A DNA stretch of 64,000 nt from Porticoccaceae bacterium. Its GTDB lineage: Bacteria; Pseudomonadota; Gammaproteobacteria; Pseudomonadales; Porticoccaceae. The stretch covers positions 1 to 64,000 of the forward strand of contig JABJEX010000047.1 of the NCBI GenBank assembly GCA_018663035.1, read 5' to 3'. Both the position numbers and the translations under genes were made by a program. The notes below the pieces were generated by a model that saw only the letters and a program-made list of their open reading frames with translations, was not told the DNA's origin and did not search any database. Shown piece after piece: positions 30,700 through 39,562 of this stretch; within the stretch, counting starts at the first letter, position 1; each line of letters opens with the position of its first letter.

Positions 30700-31197
30700 G
30701 TGGTCGATAAGGACGGGTTCCGCTCCAATGTTGCTATTGTTATTGGCGATGGCCATGGCAAGGTATTCTGGGCTAAAAGATTGGGTCAGAACGCCTGGCA
30801 ATTCCCTCAGGGTGGCGTGAATCTCGGCGAGTCTGCCGAGCAGGCCCTATATCGAGAGCTGTACGAAGAGGTTGGCTTGGAGTCAACCGACGTTAAAATT
30901 ATCCAGCGCACCAAGCGATGGCTGCGCTATCAGATTCCGGTACAGATGCAGCGTAAAAATTCGCTACCTCTATGCATTGGTCAAAAGCAGAAATGGTTCT
31001 ACTTACAGCTTACTGGAGATAGCTCTAAAGTCTGCTTTAATACCACAGGGACGCCAGAGTTCGATGGTTGGGAGTGGGTAAATTATTGGTACCCCATAGA
31101 CTCTGTGGTCTCGTTTAAGCGCAATGTCTATCGCAATGCACTGATGGAGTTTGCAGGCGCCAATGCGCGTTTTGAAAAGCTCAGCCAAGGACGCTAA
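30700..31197 (+). CDS. rppH: RNA pyrophosphohydrolase RppH
   Basis: A 165-residue Nudix enzyme that removes pyrophosphate from the 5' end of mRNAs to start their decay. It starts at GTG 30700 (VDKDGFRSNVAIV), matching the E. coli start. The Nudix box GGVNLGESAEQALYRELYEEVGL runs from about residue 38. It is followed six bases later by ptsP, the conserved rppH-ptsP pair. Confidence 0.97.
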   Translation: MVDKDGFRSNVAIVIGDGHGKVFWAKRLGQNAWQFPQGGVNLGESAEQALYRELYEEVGLESTDVKIIQRTKRWLRYQIPVQMQRKNSLPLCIGQKQKWFYLQLTGDSSKVCFNTTGTPEFDGWEWVNYWYPIDSVVSFKRNVYRNALMEFAGANARFEKLSQGR

Positions 31198-31203
31198 CTA
31201 ACT

Positions 31204-33501
31204 ATGCTCAGCTCTCTGAGGTCCATAGTACAGGAGGTCAATAGCGCTCGCAGCCTACCTCAGGTACTTACCATTATCGTCAAAGAGGTACGCGCCGCCA
31301 TGCAGGCGGGTGTTTGCTCGGTGTATCTGTTTGATGAAACTGATCAGCGCTATGTGCTGATGGCCACCGAGGGCCTGCGCGAAGAATCTATTGGCAAGGT
31401 TCGGTTAGCCATGCGCGAAGGTCTTGTGGGCTTGGTGGCGGCCAAAGAAGAGCCGCTGAATCTTGAGGATGCAGATCAGCATCCTAACTTTGCCTACTTT
31501 GAAGAAACCGGTGAGGCACCTTTCCACTCTTTTCTCGGGGTTCCCATTATTCACCACAGAAAGGTACTGGGGGTGCTGGTATTACAGCAGCAGACTCAGC
31601 GCCGCTTCGCCTCGGAAGAAGAGGCCTTTGTGGTTACAGTTTGCGCTCAGTTATCTGGTGCTATTGCCCATGCTGAGGCGACAGGCGCTCTGCGTAAACT
31701 GGCTTCCGCAGGCCGCGGTAAAAGCCGAGAGGCAACTTTCCGCGGTATCCCCAGTTCTCCTGGTGTAGGCATTGGGCGCGTGGTTTTAGTGGCGTCAAAT
31801 ACTGATTTGGCATCCGTGCCCGAGCGCTTTACTCAAAATGCTCCCGCCGAGGTGGAGATATTTCGCAAGGCGCTAGCGGCCGTAAAAAAAGATATGCGCA
31901 AATTGGGCAGTGGTCTTGAGGACAAGCTGAGCTCTGAGGAGCTAGCGCTGTTTGATGTTTATATCCGCATGCTGGACGATAGTTCTCTGGGGGGAGAGGT
32001 AATCGCTGCTATCACTGCGGGGCAGACCGCGCAGAGCGCATGGAGTTCGGTGATTCTCAAGCACGTCCGCACATTTAATCAGATGGAAGACCCATACCTT
32101 CGTGAGCGCGCTGCAGACGTCAATGACCTAGGTAAGAGAGTGCTGGCTTATCTGCAAACCAGTCATAAAAAAGAACAGCCTATCCCGCGACGTATCGTGC
32201 TGGTGGGCGAAGACCTTTCAGCAACAGCGCTAGCGGATATTCCGGTCAATCGACTGGTAGGAATTATCTCCCTCAGAGGTTCCAGTAATTCCCACATGGC
32301 AATTGTTGGTCGTGCGCTTGGAATCCCCACTGTTATGGGAGCTATTGACCTGCCCTGGGCTGAGTTAGATGGCCAGGAACTTATTGTGGACGGCTTTACC
32401 GGCGATGTGATCAGCAGTGCTACCAGAACTCTGCGTCGCTCCTATTTGCAGCGCCAGCGCGAGGAAAAAATTCTCAATCAGGATCTTGAGAAACTCCGCG
32501 ATGTTCCCTGCGTCACGCCGGATGGCTTTGCTTTTTCACTCTGGGTCAATACAGGTTTGCGTCAAGATACGATGATGTCTCTGCGCAGTGGCGCGGCGGC
32601 AGTGGGGCTGTTTCGCACTGAGATGCCCTTTCTAATGCGCTCAAGTTTTCCAACAGAAGACGAACAGGTAGCAATTTACCGTGAGCAGCTAGAGGCCTTT
32701 GCACCGCGCCCGGTTACCATGAGAACTCTGGATATAGGTGGTGATAAAGACTTGCCCTATTTCCCCATAGAGGAAGAAAACCCCTTTTTAGGCTGGCGTG
32801 GTATTCGCATCTCACTTGACCACCCGGAAATTTTTCTGGTCCAGATTCGCGCCTTGCTGCGCGCCAGTCAAGGATCCAATAATCTGCGCATTATGCTGCC
32901 AATGATCAGCAACTTGCCGGAGCTAGATCAGGCTCTTAAATTAATTGATCGCGCCTACAGGGAGCTGACCTTAGAGGAGGGTTATCAGATTCAGCGTCCG
33001 CCGCTAGGCGCTATGATCGAGGTTCCAGCAGCAGTTTATCAGGTTAAAGAGATTGCTAAGAGAGTTGATTTTCTCTCTGTGGGTACCAATGATCTGACTC
33101 AGTATCTACTGGCTGTTGATCGCAATAATCAGCGAGTAGCAGGCCTTTATCACACATTACACCCAGCTGTATTACGAGCGCTTAAAGTGATTTATGATCA
33201 GGCTTCCTCGGTCAACTGCCAGCTCAGCGTCTGCGGTGAAATGGCGGGAGATCCTCTGTGTGCAGTGGTATTAATGGGCATGGGTTATGAGAATCTCTCC
33301 ATGAGTGCCAGTACCCTACTGCGGGTGAAATCTATGCTGCTCAACACCAGCCGCCAAGATGCCAGCAGAATTGTAAAGCGAGCGCTGCGGCTTTCGGATG
33401 CGGAGTCTATAGCACAGTTTATTTCTGCCTCATTAAAGCAACCTGAGGTGGTGAAATTGATTCGATCCTCGTCGACCAATCAGCGCTCGACGATGCGATA
33501 G
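31204..33501 (+). CDS. ptsP: Nitrogen PTS enzyme I (EI-Ntr, PtsP)
   Basis: A 765-residue EI-Ntr, which takes phosphate from phosphoenolpyruvate and passes it to the NPr-EIIA-Ntr chain that signals nitrogen/potassium status. An N-terminal GAF domain (to about residue 165) is followed by the PTS helical region, the phosphoryl-accepting His364 in RGSSNSHMAIVGRALG, and the PEP-binding barrel (FRTEMPFLMR; MRTLDIGGDKDLPYF; SVGTNDLTQYLLAVDR; CGEMAGDP). The 3' end overlaps the convergent NRDE gene by 22 bases. Confidence 0.96.
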   Translation: MLSSLRSIVQEVNSARSLPQVLTIIVKEVRAAMQAGVCSVYLFDETDQRYVLMATEGLREESIGKVRLAMREGLVGLVAAKEEPLNLEDADQHPNFAYFEETGEAPFHSFLGVPIIHHRKVLGVLVLQQQTQRRFASEEEAFVVTVCAQLSGAIAHAEATGALRKLASAGRGKSREATFRGIPSSPGVGIGRVVLVASNTDLASVPERFTQNAPAEVEIFRKALAAVKKDMRKLGSGLEDKLSSEELALFDVYIRMLDDSSLGGEVIAAITAGQTAQSAWSSVILKHVRTFNQMEDPYLRERAADVNDLGKRVLAYLQTSHKKEQPIPRRIVLVGEDLSATALADIPVNRLVGIISLRGSSNSHMAIVGRALGIPTVMGAIDLPWAELDGQELIVDGFTGDVISSATRTLRRSYLQRQREEKILNQDLEKLRDVPCVTPDGFAFSLWVNTGLRQDTMMSLRSGAAAVGLFRTEMPFLMRSSFPTEDEQVAIYREQLEAFAPRPVTMRTLDIGGDKDLPYFPIEEENPFLGWRGIRISLDHPEIFLVQIRALLRASQGSNNLRIMLPMISNLPELDQALKLIDRAYRELTLEEGYQIQRPPLGAMIEVPAAVYQVKEIAKRVDFLSVGTNDLTQYLLAVDRNNQRVAGLYHTLHPAVLRALKVIYDQASSVNCQLSVCGEMAGDPLCAVVLMGMGYENLSMSASTLLRVKSMLLNTSRQDASRIVKRALRLSDAESIAQFISASLKQPEVVKLIRSSSTNQRSTMR

Positions 33502-34265
33502 TTAAATACCTGTGAGCCCAGTACGGCCCCTGCCTCATGGGTGGTTTCCATTGCTGCCACCTGAGCTGATGCAGAGATAACTATGGCTGCTGATGCTCTG
33601 GTGCCATAGCCTTCAGCAACAATAAATGGCGACGACAGCAACTCCTCCCAGTCTTCCGACAGTCCAGTTTTTGGCAATAGCTTTCGCGCATAGGTCTTTT
33701 GCACAGACAGGGTCGCGATAAGCTCCGGTAGCTGTGTGGCGCCTATGTCGGGACGATCAATCGCAGCGCATAAGGTCTGACGTGCATGGTCGACCTTGGG
33801 CCAGGGGCTGTCTAAGTTGTTGTTGCTCAGCGCATAGACACCGGGCGCTAAATTCTTGGGAGGCTGGTTTTGGTAATTGTTCCAGTAAACCAGCGTTTGC
33901 CCGTCGTAGAGAAGTAGATTAAAACCTGCATAGCCAGCTGCACTGGCAGCGATGCTTTGGACCCAGTTTTCAGAGCTCTGTGTCGAGCATAAAAAATCGC
34001 AGACCAGATTTCCTCGCGACAGAGGCTTGGTTTCTAACTCGCCATTCTCTGGAATATAGCGATAGTTAGTCACTGCGGCAAAGCGACCATTGCGGGATAG
34101 GCCCATCCAGGTTCCTCCAGCTTGCAGATCCTTGCCGGCAAGTATTGGGGCGTCTTCCCACCAATGCATAGCCAATGTAGGGCGCGGATAAAACTCATCA
34201 CGATTAGAGGTGACGATCAGCGGCGCATCTGGATGGGTTTGAAAGGCAATTGCAAGTAAGCACAT
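33480..34265 (-). CDS. NRDE (TANGO2-like) family protein
   Basis: A 261-residue protein of the NRDE/TANGO2 family, named for its Asn-Arg-Asp-Glu motif in VTSNRDEFYPRP (residues 19-30). Other conserved parts are GKDLQAGGTWMGLSRNGRFAAVTNYR, SRGNLVCDFL and the C-terminal TRASAAIVIS. The ATG at 34263-34265 starts at MCLLAIAFQ; an upstream in-frame start would add 17 non-conserved residues. Function in bacteria is unknown; the eukaryotic relatives are linked to haem or lipid trafficking. Convergent with ptsP, divergent from lgt. Confidence 0.88.
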   Translation of the reverse strand: MCLLAIAFQTHPDAPLIVTSNRDEFYPRPTLAMHWWEDAPILAGKDLQAGGTWMGLSRNGRFAAVTNYRYIPENGELETKPLSRGNLVCDFLCSTQSSENWVQSIAASAAGYAGFNLLLYDGQTLVYWNNYQNQPPKNLAPGVYALSNNNLDSPWPKVDHARQTLCAAIDRPDIGATQLPELIATLSVQKTYARKLLPKTGLSEDWEELLSSPFIVAEGYGTRASAAIVISASAQVAAMETTHEAGAVLGSQVFNYRIVER

Positions 34266-34307
34266 GTATCGCAGTGTAACTTTTTCTCCTTGAGAACGAC
34301 ATCCTGC

Positions 34308-34337
34308 TTGGCGCATAGCCTTAGAACCCGCTATGAT
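34308..34337 (+). promoter_or_regulatory. Candidate promoter for lgt
   Basis: TTGGCG (34308-34313), an 18-base spacer and TATGAT (34332-34337) lie 33 bases before the lgt ATG. The pattern fits sigma70 moderately well. It overlaps nothing coding on the plus strand. Confidence 0.4.
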
Positions 34338-34370
34338 CTGCCCTCAAATAGAGATGGAGTACAGACCGTC

Positions 34371-35192
34371 ATGTTGACTTATCCAGCCATAGATCCGGTG
34401 GCGATCGCCTTGGGCCCTATTGAGATTCACTGGTACGGCGTTATGTATCTAGTGGCATTTGGGTTGGCCTGGTTTTTGGCTATGCGCAACAGTCAGCGAC
34501 CCTGGTCCCCCGTCAAGACAACTCAGGTTGAGGATCTAATCGTCTATGGCGCCTGGGGTGTTATCCTCGGTGGTCGTCTGGGCTATATGTTCTTCTACAA
34601 TGCCGACAAGTGGCTGGCTGATCCTGCTATGTTGCTGCGCATATGGGAAGGCGGTATGTCATTCCATGGCGGCTTAATCGGCGTTGCCATTGCTCTGTTT
34701 ATCTATGCGCGCAAACACAGATTGGCATTTTTAAGTCTCGCTGACTTTGCTGTGCCCCTGGTACCAACTGGGCTGTTTTTTGGCCGTATTGGTAATTTTA
34801 TTGGTCAAGAACTCTATGGTCGACCCACGGACGGCCCCTGGGCAATGGTTTTCCCCTCCGATCCAACGCAGCTTGGGCGCCATCCGTCCCAGTTGTACGA
34901 GGCTTTTCTTGAGGGTCTGGTGCTGTTCTTTATCATTAGCTGGTTCTCGCGCAAGCCAAGGCTCTATGGCGAAGTGACCGGGTTGTTTTTAGTGCTCTAT
35001 GGCCTTTTCCGTTTTGCAGTTGAGTTTGTGCGTCAGCCAGATGCACAATTTGCTGGACAGACTGGCATGTTTGAAGCCCTAGACTGGATGACTCGCGGCC
35101 AAACTCTGTGTATTCCCATGATTCTGCTGGGTCTTTGGTTTATGCGCAAAACTGTTCAGCGGCTACTGGCGCGTCCAAGCGTCAAGGCATAG
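34371..35192 (+). CDS. lgt: Prolipoprotein diacylglyceryl transferase
   Basis: A 273-residue integral membrane enzyme that transfers diacylglycerol from phosphatidylglycerol to the lipobox cysteine of lipoproteins. It starts MLTYPAIDPVAIALGPIEIHWYG at ATG 34371. Essential features include HGGLIG (99-104) and the signature GRIGNFIGQELYG (138-150), where the Asn usual after NFI is Gly145. About seven membrane segments. It lies 19 bases before thyA in the conserved lgt-thyA-folA order. Confidence 0.96.
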   Translation: MLTYPAIDPVAIALGPIEIHWYGVMYLVAFGLAWFLAMRNSQRPWSPVKTTQVEDLIVYGAWGVILGGRLGYMFFYNADKWLADPAMLLRIWEGGMSFHGGLIGVAIALFIYARKHRLAFLSLADFAVPLVPTGLFFGRIGNFIGQELYGRPTDGPWAMVFPSDPTQLGRHPSQLYEAFLEGLVLFFIISWFSRKPRLYGEVTGLFLVLYGLFRFAVEFVRQPDAQFAGQTGMFEALDWMTRGQTLCIPMILLGLWFMRKTVQRLLARPSVKA

Positions 35193-35211
35193 TGGGATCA
35201 GAGGTTAAAAG

Positions 35212-36117
35212 ATGAAGCAGTACTTAGATTTGATGCGCCATATCCGTGATTCTGGCGTCAAGAAAGAAGACCGCACAGGCACTGGCACGTTAAGCGTATT
35301 TGGCTATCAGATGCGTTTCGACTTGGCAGAAGGCTTCCCTTTGGTAACCAGCAAAAAGGTTCACCTAAAATCTATTTTGCATGAGCTGCTGTGGTTTATC
35401 CGCGGCGATACCAATATTCGCTACCTAGTTGAGAATGGCGTAGGTATCTGGAACGACTGGCCCTATCAAAGCTGGCTGCGTCAAACAGGTCAGGATGCAG
35501 CATTTGAGATGTATTCGCCGCAATGGAAGGCGAAAATGCAAGAATTTATTGAACTGATTAAAACTGATGATGCCTTCGCTCAGCAATACGGTGATTTGGG
35601 GCCAGTCTACGGTCATCAGTGGCGTAATTTCGAAGGGGTGGACCAGCTGGCGCAGGTAGTTGAAGATATCAAAACTAATCCCGACTCTAGGCGCTTAATT
35701 GTCTCAGCCTGGAACCCTAAAGATATTCCCATCATGGTTAAATCTGGGTTGCCACCCTGCCACAGTCTTTTTCAGTTCTATGTTATCGATGGTCGATTGT
35801 CCTGTCAGCTCTATCAGCGCAGTGCGGATGTATTTTTAGGCGTGCCCTTTAATATAGCGTCCTACGCGCTTTTAACACTGATGATCGCTCAGGTGACCGG
35901 CTTAGAGCCCGGCGACTTTGTGCACACCTTTGGAGACGCGCACCTTTACACCAATCATATGGAACAGGTTGAAGAGCAGCTCTCTAGAACTACTTTCCCG
36001 CTACCCAAGATGCAGTTAAACCCCGCAGTCGACAGTTTGTTTGATTTTGTTTACGAGGATTTCGAACTGCTTGACTACCAGTCGCATGGGCCCATTTCCG
36101 CTCCAGTAGCTGTTTAG
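35212..36117 (+). CDS. thyA: Thymidylate synthase
   Basis: A 301-residue ThyA methylating dUMP with methylene-tetrahydrofolate. Catalytic Cys183 is in [12 protein letters not shown], the arginine pair in [12 protein letters not shown] binds phosphate, and [17 protein letters not shown] is intact. An insert of roughly 35 residues near 85-120 makes it longer than the 264-residue E. coli enzyme, as in the Lactobacillus type. Followed by folA 12 bases later, which recycles the dihydrofolate product. Confidence 0.97.
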   Translation: MKQYLDLMRHIRDSGVKKEDRTGTGTLSVFGYQMRFDLAEGFPLVTSKKVHLKSILHELLWFIRGDTNIRYLVENGVGIWNDWPYQSWLRQTGQDAAFEMYSPQWKAKMQEFIELIKTDDAFAQQYGDLGPVYGHQWRNFEGVDQLAQVVEDIKTNPDSRRLIVSAWNPKDIPIMVKSGLPPCHSLFQFYVIDGRLSCQLYQRSADVFLGVPFNIASYALLTLMIAQVTGLEPGDFVHTFGDAHLYTNHMEQVEEQLSRTTFPLPKMQLNPAVDSLFDFVYEDFELLDYQSHGPISAPVAV

Positions 36118-36129
36118 CTGAGGTAAAAG

Positions 36130-36627
36130 ATGAAACTCTCTCTTATAGTGGCTGTGAGTCGCAACGGTGTAATCGGTATCAATAATCAGCTGCCCTGGCA
36201 TCTGCCTGAGGATCTTAAATACTTTAAGTCTGTGACCATGGGTAAACCAATGATTATGGGCCGTAAAACCTATGATTCCATTGGCCGCCCTCTGCCTGGT
36301 AGAACGAATATTGTGATTACTCGAGACCCCAGTTGGCAGGCAGAAGGCGTAGAAGTTGCCAGCACCCTCGAGGCGGCTTTAGAGTTGGGACGGATTGCTT
36401 GCGACAAGGCTAATGCCGATGAAATTATGGTTATTGGTGGTGAGCAAATTTACCGCATGACAATACCTGCGGCCAAGCGCCTCTATCTTACACAGGTAGA
36501 GGCTGAGGTTGAGGGCGATGCCTTTTTTCCAGAGATTGATAACAATGATTGGCAGCAGGTGGCAGAAACACATCCTGAGCTAACTGATACACACCCCTAC
36601 AGATTTTTGATATTAGATCGAAGCTAG
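36130..36627 (+). CDS. folA: Dihydrofolate reductase
   Basis: A 165-residue DHFR reducing dihydrofolate with NADPH. Substrate and cofactor motifs are visible: VAVSRNGVIGINNQLPWHLPEDL, the catalytic Asp/Glu-position acid in the helix start, MGRKTYDSIGRPLPGRTNIVIT, and VIGGEQIYRM. Last gene of the lgt-thyA-folA run. No terminator is evident before the TonB operon region 220 bases on. Confidence 0.97.
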   Translation: MKLSLIVAVSRNGVIGINNQLPWHLPEDLKYFKSVTMGKPMIMGRKTYDSIGRPLPGRTNIVITRDPSWQAEGVEVASTLEAALELGRIACDKANADEIMVIGGEQIYRMTIPAAKRLYLTQVEAEVEGDAFFPEIDNNDWQQVAETHPELTDTHPYRFLILDRS

Positions 36628-36657
36628 TTGGCAGAAATTTCAAAACTACTGCCCAGT

Positions 36658-36812
36658 TGTTACGTTAGGTAACATACAGAAAACTTCTCTCTCTTATCCT
36701 GCGAATTCATTGCGGCCAAATTGATTCTTGTTCTAGAGACTGTTACAAAGTAGCCCCCAACAAAACACGTCTGATGTTGAAGGTTGGATTTGTAGATTGT
36801 TAGGCAGTAACA
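36658..36812 (+). promoter_or_regulatory. Candidate TonB-operon promoter flanked by two TGTTA/TAACA inverted repeats
   Basis: TTGATT (36721-36726), 17-base spacer and TACAAA (36744-36749) suggest a promoter with a leader of about 90 bases. One inverted repeat TGTTAC-N5-GTAACA is at 36658-36674, about 50 bases upstream of the -35 element. A similar one, TGTTA-N5-TAACA, is at 36798-36812 in the leader. A half-site TGTTAC overlaps the -10 region (36741-36746). The pattern suggests a dimeric regulator; it does not resemble a Fur box. Confidence 0.45.
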
Positions 36813-36847
36813 GATAACTAAACCGGTAGACCCAAATTGAGGGAACT

Positions 36848-37630
36848 ATGAACAAGCAACCACTAAAAGTATTGGCCTTTGCCGCCGCGCTTGCTGGTGG
36901 TCTGACTGTAGCAACAGTCCAGGCTGCTGAAGTAAGCGACGTGCTAGAAGCTGGAACCGCCAAGGTCCAGGCAGCCAAAGTCGCGCAAACCAAAGTTGAT
37001 CGTATTGCTGATCAAACTGACGGTCTTTTGCAAGAATTCAAACAGGTAAATAAGCAGATCGAATCGCTGAGAGTTTATAACTCGCAGTTGGATCGTCAGA
37101 TCGAAAGCCAGCAGCAGATGATGGCTGAGCTTAAAGAGTCTATCGAGAATGCTACTGTTATCGAGCGCGGTATCTCGCCTCTGATGCTGAGCATGCTCAA
37201 AGGTATTGAAGACTTTGTTGCTCTTGACGTTCCATTTAAGAAAGACCAGCGCGAAGCTGCTATTGCCGACCTCTATATCAACATGGACAGCGCCAAGTTC
37301 TCTGCTGCGGAAAAATTCCGCCAGATTCTGGAAATCTATGATATCGAGTCAGAGTACAGCCTCTCACTAGAGTCCTACCGAGACATGGTTGATATCAATA
37401 GCGACGGTTCTGAAGTAGAAGTAGAAATGCTTCGTATCGGACGTGTCGCATTGATGTACCAGACTAAAGACAAGTCACAGACTGGAGCTTGGAACAAAGA
37501 AACTTCGTCCTGGGAAACTCTAGGGTCTGAGTACCGTCGTCCAGTTGATCAGGGCATCCGCATAGCGAAGAAACTATCGCCTCAGGATGTTATGAAAATG
37601 CCAATTACAGCTCCGGAGTCAGCACAATGA
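36848..37630 (+). CDS. DUF3450 periplasmic protein of a TonB system
   Basis: A 260-residue exported protein with a signal peptide ending VQAAE (near residue 27) and long coiled-coil helices (TDGLLQEFKQVNKQIESLRVYN..., ...LDRQIESQQQMMAELKESIEN). The C-terminal half holds the DUF3450 pattern (FRQILEIYDIESEYSLSLESYR; LRIGRVALMYQT). DUF3450 genes open TonB-ExbB-ExbD operons in marine gammaproteobacteria, and the protein is believed to work with the TtpC-like channel. It overlaps the next gene by four bases (ATGA). Preceded by a GAGGGA ribosome-binding site. Confidence 0.9.
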   Translation: MNKQPLKVLAFAAALAGGLTVATVQAAEVSDVLEAGTAKVQAAKVAQTKVDRIADQTDGLLQEFKQVNKQIESLRVYNSQLDRQIESQQQMMAELKESIENATVIERGISPLMLSMLKGIEDFVALDVPFKKDQREAAIADLYINMDSAKFSAAEKFRQILEIYDIESEYSLSLESYRDMVDINSDGSEVEVEMLRIGRVALMYQTKDKSQTGAWNKETSSWETLGSEYRRPVDQGIRIAKKLSPQDVMKMPITAPESAQ

Positions 37631-38991
37631 ATAATTTTGTAAAAGTTTGTGCCGCTTTTGTAGCCGCTGCTGCTTTCAGCATGCCAGCGCTGGCACAGGA
37701 TGCGAAGACTCTTGATGAGCTTCTGCAAATGATCGAGAGCGCCAAGATTTCCGAAACAGCGGAACAGCGCGAGCGTGAGGCCGCCTTTAAAAGCGACCAG
37801 CGCAAACAGGCGGATGTCCTAAAGACAGCTCAGAACACCAAGGCTGCTGAAGAGCGTCGCTCTGACCGCTTGGAGCAAACTATCCGTGACAACGACATTA
37901 TGTTGGCTGGATTGCGTGAGCAGCGTGATAAGCGTTTGGGTTCTCTTAAAGAGCTATTTGGCCACCTGACTGGAGCGGCTGGTGATATTCGCGCCAACCT
38001 CAATCAGTCGATTGTTAGCGCCCAGATCCCAGGTCGTACCGAGTTTCTGGATGAGTTAATCGCCAAGATGAGCAGTGACACCCGTCTGCCTTCTATCGAA
38101 GATATCGAAAAGCTGTGGTTTGAACAGCAGCGTGAGATGGTTGAAAGTTCGCGTGTTGTTAAGTTCCCGGCTACTGTACTGCTTGCCAGCGGCGAGCAAA
38201 CTGAGATGGAAGTTGTGCGCGTTGGTACCTACAACCTGCTGTCTGATGGCATGTATCTTGAATACAGCCCTGAGAGCGGACAGGTTTCTGAGCTAGCGCG
38301 TCAGCCCTCTGGCTATGCAGGTAGCGCAGAGGATCTGCAGAGCTCTGAGTCTGGTTTCACTATGGTTGGCCTAGATCCTACTGGCCCACTGGGTGGCGGC
38401 TTGTTAAAAGCGCTGATCAACACGCCTACATTAGTTGAGCGCTGGCACTTCGGTGGCATCGTCGGTTACGTGATCACCGCGGTATTTGCAATTGCGATTA
38501 TGCTGGCTATCTGGCGTACCGTTGTACTGTCCGACATGTCTAGCAAGGTGAAAAAGCAGTTGAAAGCTGGCTCAGCCGATACTGGTAACCCGTTGGGTCG
38601 CGTACTGCAGGTAGCTGCTAACAATCCAGGTTTGGATCCAGAGTCTCTAGAGCTAAAACTGCACGAAGCTGTACTCAAAGAGCGTCCCGCAATTGAGTCT
38701 GGTCTGAGTCTGCTGAAAATTATTGCCATGGTTGCCCCTCTACTCGGTCTGTTGGGTACGGTGACAGGTATGATTATCACCTTCCAGATGATTACACTGT
38801 TTGGTGCTGGCGATCCTAAAGCAATGGCGGGTGGTATCTCTCAGGCCCTGATCACTACTGTATTGGGTCTTGTGGTAGCTATTCCTACCGTACTGATGCA
38901 CACCTTAGTAAATGGTAAAGCTCAGCGTATCCTGCACGTTCTAGAAGAGCAGAGCGCAGGTATTGTGGCTGGTTCCATCGAGGGTAAATAA
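37627..38991 (+). CDS. TtpC-like long MotA/TolQ/ExbB-family protein
   Basis: A 454-residue member of the proton-channel family with a long periplasmic N-terminal coiled-coil part (signal peptide MNNFVKVC...PALAQ, then about residues 25-270), three C-terminal membrane helices and the MotA/TolQ/ExbB core. The core has LLKIIAMVAPLLGLLGTVTGMI and KAMAGGISQALITTVLGLVVAIP. It corresponds in architecture to TtpC of Vibrio TonB2 systems. The four-base overlap with DUF3450 and tight spacing to exbB indicate one operon. The role is energising outer-membrane uptake. Confidence 0.9.
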   Translation: MNNFVKVCAAFVAAAAFSMPALAQDAKTLDELLQMIESAKISETAEQREREAAFKSDQRKQADVLKTAQNTKAAEERRSDRLEQTIRDNDIMLAGLREQRDKRLGSLKELFGHLTGAAGDIRANLNQSIVSAQIPGRTEFLDELIAKMSSDTRLPSIEDIEKLWFEQQREMVESSRVVKFPATVLLASGEQTEMEVVRVGTYNLLSDGMYLEYSPESGQVSELARQPSGYAGSAEDLQSSESGFTMVGLDPTGPLGGGLLKALINTPTLVERWHFGGIVGYVITAVFAIAIMLAIWRTVVLSDMSSKVKKQLKAGSADTGNPLGRVLQVAANNPGLDPESLELKLHEAVLKERPAIESGLSLLKIIAMVAPLLGLLGTVTGMIITFQMITLFGAGDPKAMAGGISQALITTVLGLVVAIPTVLMHTLVNGKAQRILHVLEEQSAGIVAGSIEGK

Positions 38992-38992
38992 G

Positions 38993-39517
38993 ATGTTTAT
39001 CGCTGATACGCTAGCGGAAGTTGGAAAGTTTATGGATTCAGGTGGCATGGTCCTTTGGGCCATTGTCATCCTGCTGTTCATCATGTGGACTCTCCTCTTC
39101 GAACGCATGTGGTATCTCCGATCCTCCGTCGGTACCGATGTACAGGGTGCTCTCGACGCATGGGAAAGCCGTGCCGAGCGCAAGTCAAAATTAGCGCACC
39201 AGGTTCGGGAGAAGTTAATTTCCGAGGTCAGCGTTAAGATTGATGAAAACCTAATGATGATCAAAACCCTAGTAGCCGTGGCTCCATTATTTGGGCTGCT
39301 GGGTACCGTAACGGGAATGATCGTGGTATTCGACGTGATGGCATTTACTGGTGGTGGTGATGCCAAGGCAATGGCCGGTGGTGTTTCTCAGGCAACTGTT
39401 CCAACAATGTCCGGAATGGTTGCTGCGCTCTCAGGTGTATTCGGCATGACTTATGTCGAGCGTATCGCTGAGCGCGAGAAGAACCTATTAGAAGACCATT
39501 TGACCATGGATCACTAA
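38993..39517 (+). CDS. exbB: ExbB proton channel component
   Basis: A 174-residue ExbB subunit. It starts at ATG 38993, directly after the previous stop, with an N-terminal helix MVLWAIVILLFIMWTLLFERMWYL and the C-terminal channel helices LVAVAPLFGLLGTVTGMIVVFDVMA and SQATVPTMSGMVAALSG. ExbB forms pentamers with ExbD to use the proton gradient. It is shorter than E. coli ExbB, as usual in TonB2-type operons. A GC-rich hairpin follows its stop. Confidence 0.93.
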   Translation: MFIADTLAEVGKFMDSGGMVLWAIVILLFIMWTLLFERMWYLRSSVGTDVQGALDAWESRAERKSKLAHQVREKLISEVSVKIDENLMMIKTLVAVAPLFGLLGTVTGMIVVFDVMAFTGGGDAKAMAGGVSQATVPTMSGMVAALSGVFGMTYVERIAEREKNLLEDHLTMDH

Positions 39518-39522
39518 TTGGA

Positions 39523-39544
39523 GCCCGCCGCGTATGCGGCGGGC
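39523..39544 (+). promoter_or_regulatory. GC-rich hairpin between exbB and exbD
   Basis: A perfect 9-base stem GCCCGCCGC / GCGGCGGGC (39523-39531 with 39536-39544) closed by GTAT. It has no T-run, so it is not a simple terminator. It could stabilise the upstream message or limit read-through, setting more ExbB than ExbD. Confidence 0.6.
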
Positions 39545-39562
39545 GTCCTATGAGAGAGAACT

